A stretch of DNA of 64,000 bases, from NCBI GenBank assembly GCA_035236585.1, contig CP141127.1, positions 64,337,495 to 64,401,494 of the forward strand, written 5' to 3'. This stretch comes from Warburgia ugandensis (lineage: Eukaryota > Streptophyta > Magnoliopsida > Canellales > Canellaceae). The number at the start of each line of letters is the position of its first letter. Positions within the stretch are counted from its first letter, which is position 1. Both the position numbers and the translations under genes were made by a program. The notes under the pieces are model-generated. The model was not told the DNA's origin, searched no databases, and saw nothing but the letters and a program-made list of their open reading frames with translations. Below, piece after piece: positions 25,730 through 35,160 of the stretch.

Positions 25730-26520
25730 TGATAAGCTTTTATGTTAATTCAACACATAACTCTTATTCTCTGCTCTCATTCTCACCTCACTTAATGAGT
25801 TAATTACATAACTAATAACTATTCCCTTCTGACCCTTCCTATGCTCATTATCCACTAATGAGATAATTACATAACTCTTTCTATACTCATTCTCAACTCT
25901 CAAGCTACTGAGTTAATTACATAACTGTTTCTATTCTCATTCAGTCATTCTTACCTAGTGAGTTAATTACATGACTTTTTCTTTACTTATCCTCTACAAC
26001 TTTTGAATTGAGTATGAGTTACTTACATAACTTTGCTTTTTTAAGCTGATCCTCAACTGAGATCAGATGAGTTAAATACATAACACTTACTTTACTCATC
26101 CTCAACCTCAACAACTATTGAATTGAGTATGATAGTATGAGTTACTTACATAACTTTTGTTTTTAAGCCGATACTCAACTGAGATGAGTTAATTATATAT
26201 ATGCTCTGTCTTTTTAAGCTCATCCTTAAGGAAATTAAGACAAGTTAATTACATAACTCTTTCTTTAGTCTATACTTAATAACTATTTTTTTTAAAGCAC
26301 ATCCTCGACTAAGATTAATTAATAACTCTTTCTTTACTCATCTAGTCATCCTCAACTGAGATGAGTTAATTACATATATGCCCTGTCTTTTTAAGCTCAT
26401 CCTTAAGGAAATTAAGATGAGTTAATTACATAAATCTTTCTTTACTCTATACTTAATAACTATTTTTATTTAAGCACATCCTCAACTAAGATTAATTAAA
26501 TACATAACTCTTATAAATTA
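25730..26520. repeat. Degenerate minisatellite inside the hAT element
   Basis: A unit around GAGTTAATTACATAACTCTT, followed by a TTTACTCATCCTCAAC-like part, recurs about ten times at irregular 60-75 base spacing. Some pairs are nearly identical, such as 26182-26280 and 26360-26460. Non-coding. Confidence 0.7.
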
Positions 26521-26786
26521 TACGACGGTTATGCAATAACATGTCAACAACCGTCCTATACCTTTCTAATAAATAAAATAACCATCCTATATAACTTATA
26601 GGACGATTATAAAAAAACCGTCCTATACCTTTCTAATAAATAAAATAACCATCCTATATAACTTATAGGACGATTATAAAAAAACCGTCCTATATTTCAT
26701 TATATATATATTATAGGACGGTTATTTAAAAACATTCCTATATTGTTCTATATATTATAGGATGGTTATATTGTTCTATATATCAT
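26519..26786. repeat. hAT internal inverted-repeat cluster 3 with perfect 67-bp tandem duplication
   Basis: More GGACGGTT/AACCGTCC-type arms, here more mutated (GGACGATT, ACCATCC). Within it 26561-26627 and 26628-26694 are identical 67-bp copies, showing a recent tandem duplication in the array. Confidence 0.8.
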
Positions 26787-27436
26787 TTTTCACCTTGATC
26801 AGCCCTGATTTCAAATTTTCAATCTTCCAATAGTCCAAACTACTGAGAAGGTGAAAACGACCATTCCTCTTCGATCTTTCATAGATCTAAGCAAAATAAG
26901 GTATGTATTTACTAATTTTACAATCTGTATATAGTTCTGTAAAAAACGTAAAAACCAATACCTTTTTTTTAATTTTTTTGTTTTTTTGTTAACTATTTTC
27001 CATAGATCTTGATGGGTTTTAGTTCTATGTGTATAAGAAACATTACATTTGAGTTTTATACTTCTTTGCTCTAGATTTGAGTTTGTTTTTAGGTTTTTTA
27101 TTGTTATTCCAAAAAAAATCAGTTACGAAAAAAAAAAAAAAAAGTCATTGTTTTTTCGTATTTCTTCATTGAAACGTATTTCTATCCACATATAGAGCTT
27201 TCCCATGTTGTGTATTCATGTGTGATAATGTTTTCATCTTCTTCTTTTCTTTTGTAATTTAGTGTTATTTTTTAATTTTCTAAAATAATAAGTTACGAAA
27301 ATTAGGAAAAAAATGTTCTTTTTTATATTTATTAGTTAATACCTATTCTTATCCACATATATAGCTTACTCATGCTTGAATTTTCATGTATTAATGATTT
27401 TTAGCTAATTTTTAGCATTTAATCTAATTTTTAGTC
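26787..27436 (+). other. Leader-like segment and two diverged ~180-bp repeats in the hAT element
   Basis: At 26870-26902 a stretch ending AGCAAAATAAG is followed by GTATGTATTT, a good plant splice donor. This resembles a 5' leader exon and may be a relic of the parental transposase gene. The following sequence contains two related blocks (27105-27230 and 27285-27405), both with AGTTACGAAAA followed by TATCCACATATA and CATGT-type motifs. No ORF. Confidence 0.4.
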
Positions 27437-27552
27437 ATATAGGACGGTTCCTGAAGAACCGTCCTATATAACTTAGTAATATAGGAAGGTTCTTTAGGAA
27501 CCGTCCTATATAACTAGCAATATAGGACGGTTCCTGAAGAACCGTCCTATAT
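27437..27552. repeat. hAT internal inverted-repeat cluster 4 (GGTTC/GAACC variant)
   Basis: Three palindromes at 27437-27470, 27479-27513 and 27519-27552. They keep ATAGGACGGTT/AACCGTCCTAT, but the next pair is C-G (GGTTC...GAACC) where clusters 1 and 2 have A-T (GGTTA...TAACC). The middle one has GGAAGG in one arm only. Confidence 0.85.
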
Positions 27553-27779
27553 TTTCAACTATTCCATAGGTTAGAATCGTGTCAAGGTGACGAGTAAATA
27601 GGTCGCGTGTCAAACAGGTCGACACGACGGGTCAAATTGATTGACTCGAACACGACACGATTTTTGGCGTGACCCGAAAATGACACGAACACTAAGACTC
27701 TACCCAAACTCACTAAATTCGTGTCGGGTTCGAGTCGTATTATCGTGTCATGTCATATTTTGCCGCCCCTAGAGCAAAC

Positions 27780-28504
27780 TCAACTCGCCGCTCCTCAATG
27801 GATGTTCTTCTTCTTCTTCAGCCTTTTATTTTTTTAAAGTTGGCGATTAATTTTAAAAAAGAAAAAAATGCAAATTAGAACAATAAAAAGTATGAAAATA
27901 AGGCAGAAATTTAAATATCGATGGAAGGCTGCTAGGGAGATGCAAATAATGATGCATTTGAAAATGCAATAAAAATAGGCTCCAAGATTGATTCGACCCA
28001 TTCACTTGTTCAACCTCGCCTATTTAGGTTACTTAAGAAAATTCATACTCATCTGTTCTAACTGCTAATATTTATAATTAAAAACATTGACGGTTATGTT
28101 TAATAAATTCAAAACAGAATAATTATGAATTTTAGTATCCAGCAAATCTAAGGTCAGTGGAACACGATGAATGGACAAAATGTGAGGCATGCATTTCCAC
28201 ATGAAGTTACTTTCTGTGTTTCTAAATCATTTTCCTAATGTTAGATCTTGTCTAAGATTTTTTAATCCTCTTATTTGTCATCTCCCTCAGTCGTTAATCT
28301 TCCGGTGAAGAGCAATGGTAATCAAAATCACCCCGTGAAGAGTTAGGCCTGTGTAACATAGGACCTGAAGATGAAGGCTTGGACCACCCAAGAATCGTCC
28401 AACGGATGCATGCGCTTTTACCAATACGCATGTACACGGGCGGACACCACATACTTGCGTCTAGTAATTTAGTTGTTTAGAAGAGCCAAAAAAGAGGGAA
28501 ACTC
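27780..28504 (+). promoter_or_regulatory. Upstream region of the PP2A-A gene
   Basis: Non-coding stretch between the hAT element and the core promoter. No ORF and no repeat family recognised. It presumably holds the distal promoter. I see no cis-element I would assign with confidence. Confidence 0.4.
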
Positions 28505-28566
28505 TCACCCCCTCTCCCTCTCTCTCTCTGCAAGTTTATATGGGGAAATTCCGCACCTTGCTGTTC
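28505..28566 (+). promoter_or_regulatory. Core promoter of the PP2A-A gene (pyrimidine patch and TATA-like box)
   Basis: A CT-rich tract (28508-28530) is followed by TTTATATGGGG at 28535-28545, a plausible TATA box. A start site would be expected about 30 bases downstream, near 28566. Pyrimidine patches next to the TATA box are common in plant core promoters. The exact start is inferred. Confidence 0.45.
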
Positions 28567-28740
28567 CACCAAGGATTCAATCACTGTAGAAGAAACGTTC
28601 CAGCAATGAATTAAAACTCTAGCTGCTTCCTTCCAAGAATTCCGAGCAGAGGAAGAATCTGAAGCTGGGGAGAAGCGGGATCTTTGATTGAATGAACATT
28701 TGACGTTCTCCAGATCTGTGTCTCCTTGTAGATCTACCAG
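28566..28740 (+). other. Non-coding first exon (5' UTR) of the PP2A-A gene
   Basis: Leader between the inferred start site and a splice donor, CTACCAG|GTGATTG, at 28740/28741. The leader resumes after TATTTGCAG at 30007 and reaches the ATG at 30031. The leader has two very short upstream ORFs: ATG AAT TAA at 28606-28614 and ATG AAC ATT TGA at 28692-28703. No further upstream ATG lies between the splice junction and the start codon. The exon is inferred from splice-site quality and spacing; no transcript evidence is available. Confidence 0.5.
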
Positions 28741-30006
28741 GTGATTGATCGACCAAATGCTTTCATCTTTTTCTCTATTTCTAATGTCGATTATTTCACT
28801 TCAGTGTATATTCTGCTGAATTGCACTTTAGCTTGGATGAAATCTTTGTGTGAACCGAAACCTAGAAACCCATTTTATCTCTTGCCCAGGGTCCAATGGT
28901 GTTTAATACGATGGAGATCTTTAGATCAGGGATGTTCTCAACAATTTAAGCTCCAAGTGGAAACATAGTTCGTGGAGAAGAAAAATTGTTCTAAAATTCT
29001 GACGTGCCTTCATTTCTCTGCTGTTGGATTTGATTCCACGTGCTTATCACTAAATGTAGCTATCCTGCAGTGTATACCACCTGTTTTTCGGGACCAAAAT
29101 TAATTAATTCTGAGAGTCAGACGATTCGAGTGAAGAATTCCTAAGAATCACTTAAGACATGTAAGGTGACATGAAGGAGGGTTTCAGGTTTCACCGTCAA
29201 AATTATGTCATGCTAAAATTTTATTAATGCGTAGTTGCTGATATGTCATAAGGATTCAACAGAAATAACTCCTGGTACTTCAGTACAAATTCTTGTTTGG
29301 AATACAATTCTTTTTGAGGTCCTGTTGGCAACACTAAAATTCTGCACTCCCTCAAACCCTTATTGAAAAGCTGAACCTGAAGCCCGGATTTCTGTGAATT
29401 TCTAGGTTTTGAAGGCTGAGCCTCTAGGAGTTAGCATGTTCTGTAAGTGCACCCTTCAGTTTTCTTGCAAAATATGCTAAACATTGTGTTTCTCAAGTTG
29501 TTTCCTGTAAAACATTGTTATTAGTGCAAACAATGTGAATGCTAGAGAGGGAGTGGGAACTGGATATTATATATTACCAGAAGCACCGTTTCATTTTGTT
29601 GGTGCGTGTTAAAGTCTTTACTGAATATTGCCATTAGGTAGCTAAAATTCTTTAGAAGTTCCTTTTGTAGTGCGATCATCTCTAGAAGTCAGATCCCAGA
29701 CCAACGCATTCCAGAAGTTTCTAGATTATTCAGGGATAAGGATCCATCTTGTATTATTCTTTGCAGTTAATCAAGCAGATATTTCCCTTATCTGCTCTTC
29801 TTCTTTTTTCTTCTTTTCTGGAATTTGCTTTGAAACTTTTTCCTTTTCATTTGTCCTGGATTTCTTATGAGATTTTCACTTTTATAAAACTTCCTCTTTC
29901 AATTGTCTTCGTTGGGACTTACTCTTTGGTTGCATTACTTCTTTCCTTTCATATGGTTTTTGTTTTGGTTGAAATTGACATATGCTCTTTTCTTTTCTAT
30001 TTGCAG
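28741..30006 (+). other. Leader intron of the PP2A-A gene
   Basis: Inferred 1266-bp intron with GTGATT donor and a TTTTCTATTTGCAG acceptor. It is T-rich in its last 250 bases, as plant introns are. An ORF that runs through its end into exon 1 (29749 onward) is a by-product. No transposon recognised in it. Confidence 0.5.
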
Positions 30007-30030
30007 CCATCACAAACGTTGATAGCTATA

Positions 30031-33000
30031 ATGGCCACGATCAATGAGCCACTGTATCCAATTGCTGTTTTGATAGATGAATTGAAAAATGAAGACATTC
30101 AGCTGAGATTGAACTCCATCCATAGGCTTTCCACAATTGCAAGGGCTCTTGGTGAGGAAAGAACCAGAAAAGAATTAATTCCTTTTCTTAGCGAAAATAA
30201 TGACGAAGATGATGAAGTACTGCTTGCAATTGCTGAAGAGTTGGGGGTATTTATTCCCTATGTGGGGGGAGTGGAATATGCCCACGTTCTCCTTCCCTTG
30301 TTGGAAACTCTATGCATTGTAGAGGAAACTTGTGTAAGGGACAAAGCTGTGGAATCACTGTGTCAAATTGGGGCCCAAATGAAGGAAAGTGATTTAGTGG
30401 ACTGGTTTGTCCCTATGGTAAAGGTGAGATGGTTGGGCATATTCACTTATGGCATTATGTTCTCTTTGCTATAATGGTGCATCATTGATTGTTTCTTCTT
30501 TTTCTCTTTTTTCCCTTGAAATAGCAGATTCTAGTTTATGAATATAGTGCAATACAGTAATTCTCCTTGGATCTTCCCTTGTCTTGTGGAGAATTTAATT
30601 TAATTTGGAAAATCTTCCATTTTGTTGTACATATATGAATCATCTAACAAATAGTGATGGAATCTTTTCATTTGTTATACATTTCTGCAGTTTTAGTTGG
30701 CATAAAGAATGCTTTGGTGCAATGCAATCTATGTAATAAATTTCTTCTCTATATTTATCGAAGCTATTTAACTTTCAGAGGCTGTATTAATCAGTTCATA
30801 GAGAAGAAAGGAAAGACAAAAAGTGGCTAAGTCAAATGGAAGAAAATTTTCTTTTATTTTAAAGAGAAATGTTGCTATTGTTTTTTCTTGTAAGTCCATC
30901 CATGCATTGGTCAGTTTGAATATAGAAGATAATAGGAAAACCCCAAAAGCAATTAACTCCATCCAGTGCTGGCCAGTTACTTGTATAATCTATCTCGTCA
31001 TTTCTTTTTCTCTTCAGTCAAGCACAGTTTAATTTTTTGGTCTTTGTGGTTACTTTCTTCCACCACCACATATTATGTGCTTGGCATCTATATCCTTGTG
31101 AAAGTAAGGGTAATTTGGTCAGTGTTTGTGGCTTGTTTCTTTGGTGATCTTCGTAGCATGCTGTATTACATGCACAAGCCTCTCTTTTGTCCCGGTTTGA
31201 AAGTGATTATGTTTCGGTTACTTATAACTTGGAGACCTAAAGTTGATTATGGTTTTGAAAGGCCTAAGAAATTGTGCAATTACTTGCCCTATGAACTGTA
31301 TCAACAAGTTGTATCCTTTCATTTCTCTCTTTTGGTTAATATGGTGGCTATCATCGCTAAATCCTGTTGATGCAGGACAAAAGAAAACTTGCCTTTGCAA
31401 ATCTTCAGAATCGAAACGAAACCTCTACAAGTCTGAATTGAGATGAACTTAGGATCAATCAAGCTTGAAACTCAAGAATTTGGGTGTAAGGAAAAAACTT
31501 CCCAAACTTTAAAACCCAGTTGAGCAAAATTCACTCTGGAAGAAAAACAAACACAGAATTGAATCCTGGGAAGAACCCAGATGAGGTTTAGACTGTATAG
31601 TAAAAACTGAACATATATATCAAACACCTAAATCATGATTTACTCTAAAATTGATATTAAAACACAAACTGAACTTGAGATTTTCTTCTATACGAAAAAA
31701 CAAACTATTATAGTAAAAAATGAAACTCCATTAACAATTCTAAGTTGAGCTAGAATGCAGGAAGCAAAACTAGAGAGAAAACAAATATACTTTTGGGATT
31801 TTTAACCAAAACAAAATAACTAGTAATATATATCTGGCATTGCACCTGATAAGCCCAGAAAAGAACTAGGTGTCGCACCTAGGATTTGCCAAGAGATCGC
31901 ACCCTTGCAAAAGAAAACAATCACAGCCAACAATGACCACCCGAACACCTAATTGAATGCATAGAAACCACAGTACATATGAGGTCCTTTTTATGGTGAT
32001 CAGTTTCTCCATAATCTAGTCCTAGGATTTGAGCAACAAGAAACTTCTTTCCTAAGAAATTCTAAATTCTGACAATTCTAGGACCAAGGTTACTCGTTAA
32101 TCCAAAAGAAACTAAAAGCCTAAGCTAGAAAATTCTTGAACAAAGAGAAAATATGCACCAATAAGGCTATATCATGCCAAACTCGCAGGGCTTATTATGG
32201 TTGTTGATCTGAATGGGACCCATGATTAAGGGATTTGAAGCAATTCATAGACTTAAGCATGGACAGTGGGCATTTTTATATCTTCCCCACTGGTGTCTGG
32301 ATGCAGTTTTAAGGCATTTTTTCCCCTGAAAAATATCAAGAATACAGGGTTTAGTTAATAATATCAATACATACAACTTTTAGTGGTTTCCAAATTTTGG
32401 TTACTCTGACTTAAATGATATCCATGCTTACCAACTGTTTGGGTGCTAATTCTATTCTTGTTTCCATTGTAGTGTTGATTTTTATTTTCATGGATTCAAG
32501 TGCGTTTCTAATTTATGATGTTCTCTATTTCTTTTCAGAGACTAGCAGCTGGTGAGTGGTTTACTGCTCGAGTTTCCTCCTGTGGACTATTTCGTGTTGC
32601 TTATCCTAGTGCACTGGAGATGTTGAAGACAGAATTACGGTCTTTATACAGCCAGCTCTGCCTAGATGATATGCCTACAGTAAGAAGATCTGCTGCATCA
32701 AACCTAGGAAAATTTGCTGCTACAATTGAACCCACCCATGTGAAGACTGATGTCATGTCAATATTTGAGGAGCTAACACAAGATGGTATAGATTCATCAT
32801 ACATATATGGATATATGTATCATTTCCAAATATCTGGTTTATTTCTGGAATGTGTTCCTATATGGTGCAAGCGCATAATATGCCCCCAAATCATAAGCTG
32901 GCGACTTTTTGGTGCACAGTCCCTTCTGCCCTCAATTCTTGAGTTATCCATTCCATTAGATTGAATTTGCCCTCCACCAAGATAGGTTGCTACCAAAAAT

Positions 33001-35095
33001 GTCATCCAACAAGCCCTATAAGGTACCCCCACCCCGCAACTCCCCAAGAATGATAAAAAAAAAAGGTATGGATGGGTATTCAACAATGATTTTTGATGTT
33101 ATGTTGACACCGTCCACACTCAAGGAGAAGGGGGCCCACCTCAGGGGTATCTGGTGGATGAGATTTTTGGTGCCCCACCACCCCCCCCCCCCCCCGCCCC
33201 CTTCCCTAGGAAATGGAATCTAATGAATAGAACAGATCGCTGAAGAAAAGGAGGCATAGGCCCACGTTAGGAACTCTTCTTGCATATTATCAGCTTAACC
33301 GCTGGTTAGTTGATATATTCTGCAATTCTATTTATTTATTGGACACATACACCCATGAGCCACCCAGAATCCGTGACCTTCTATGCAAGAGACTCCTTTC
33401 ACCACTGCACTAGAAGGCCTTTGCTCTTATTTGTTTAGTTATGTGGATGGCCAAGGCATTCCTCAGAGCACATTCCTTCCACATGTTTTATTTTCTCATT
33501 GTTTACTTGCTTATCCTCATGTCCAGATCTGGTATGAAGAAACAGAGGGAAAAAACTGAATACTTGCTCTCTCCTATGTTTTAGAACTCTATATACTAAA
33601 GCATCATTTGTTCCAACTATATATATCTTAAATATATATAATAAAGCATCAGTTATCATGTAAGGTCTTGAGACTAGATGATGGAGAATATGGCACTGTT
33701 CTCCACCTGTGGCAGATTGTTTTGCTTCTTTCGAACCAAACCTTGTGGCAAACTCGGTGATAGCTTTGTTGATAATGGTATTAATGTATTCGCTTTGTGG
33801 AGTCTCTCCCAGCTGAAATGTCCACTGTGCTTTTATTTTGAACTTCTCTACATATCTAGCAAGTTCGTTTACTGGAAAGAAACAGTCATGGCTTCATCTT
33901 TGTGATATTGTATTCCTAAATGCAACCTGGTTATACTTGTTTTTTCTCAACTTCTTTATTCTTATTCCATGTGGCTTCTAAGAATCTGCTCTTTTGAATT
34001 TGCTTCATTATAGATCAAGATTCAGTGCGGTTATTGGCTGTTGAGGGTTGTGCAGCGCTTGGAAAGTTGCTGGAACCTCAGGACTCTGTAGAGCATATTC
34101 TGCCTGTCATTGTTAATTTCTCTCAGGTGTGCTCGAGGATGCTATGATTTTTATATGTGCTATGATTTTTATATGTACTGGTGCTCAGTTGGGTGTTATG
34201 TTCTTCCGCAGTTTCAAATATCTACTGATTCTAGTGGCCTAGTTGGAGATATTATTGATGAACTAATCACTTATATATGTTTTTTATCATACATTCTGAT
34301 ATCTCTTTCCTGTTTTTCACCTCTCACTTGCTCATTACTTACTCATGAAACATATGTAAACTGATCGTGTTGCTCAATCTTATGGTCCACAGTCAGACGA
34401 TATGAAGCTCAGAGACCCATGACAAATGCATTGATCCAGAAACTATCTGGTTCTCCTTCCTTTCTCATACTGTCTGGTGTGGCCCTTCAGATCAAATAGG
34501 CAGTAGTACTGATTCTACCAAGATTTGGTGCCCAGTAATTAAACTTATTGAAAATTTATGATGATGGAGAGCTGGGTTTGGATAAATTTACACCTATAGT
34601 TTTTAGCATTTACTGTTTAATGATGGGCGGTTTTAAATTTGGTGTGCCAATCCGATCTAATTATTTTGTTTTGCTTATTTATTTAGTAACAGATTTTCCC
34701 TGGACCCCGCATACGCAGGAGCTTCGTGCACTGGGCTGCCCTTTTTTATTTATTTAGTAACAGATTTAATTACACTTCCTAATCTTAATTAGGAATATAT
34801 TTTAAATGCTGGTCACATGCTTTGATCAAAGATTGTTATAATTAAATAATTTCCCTTAATTATCTGACATCATCTACCCTTATTTTTATCTAAACTATAG
34901 ATAAAGAGAACTCCCAGGGTGATAACTGGAAATTGTTAATTGATGGTTAGTCCTAAAATAAAGGAAAAAATATTTCATCTCTAGGGTAAGAGCTGTGTTT
35001 TGGGTAAAAGAAAAAGAAAAGAGATAGAAGGTAGAAAATATCCATCAAAAGAACAGGATTAGGTGTCTTTGATATTCTTTGGATATTTATGCCAC

Positions 35096-35160
<65 letters not shown>

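Larger units (their letters stand above)
23719..27771. mobile_element. Complete non-autonomous hAT transposon (4053 bp), TSD GAGCAAAC
   Basis: The element begins TAGGGGTGGCAA and ends TTGCCGCCCCTA, imperfect 12-bp terminal inverted repeats of hAT type. It is flanked by an identical 8-bp duplication, GAGCAAAC, at 23711-23718 and 27772-27779; 8 bp is the hAT hallmark. Both subterminal regions (about 23740-23945 and 27575-27755) are packed with ACACGAC/GTCGTGT-like motifs in both orientations, as expected for transposase binding. No transposase ORF (BED finger or hATC) is visible, so it depends on another element. The interior holds four clusters of GGACGGTT...AACCGTCC inverted repeats, a TTAATTACATAACTC minisatellite and a short leader-like segment. 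The perfect TSD suggests a fairly recent insertion. It ends about 0.8 kb upstream of the PP2A-A transcription start. Confidence 0.93.

Noticed and set aside
24004-27552. Regularly recurring short palindromes considered as a CRISPR-like array
   Set aside because: Spacing is irregular, the units are inverted repeats inside an hAT transposon with clear ends, and this is a plant nuclear genome.
29749-30474. 241-codon ORF overlapping the start of the PP2A-A gene
   Set aside because: Its first 94 codons are T-rich leader-intron sequence rich in Phe, Leu and Ser, and its last codons read into intron 1. The true protein starts at the internal ATG at 30031, which matches the family N-terminus.
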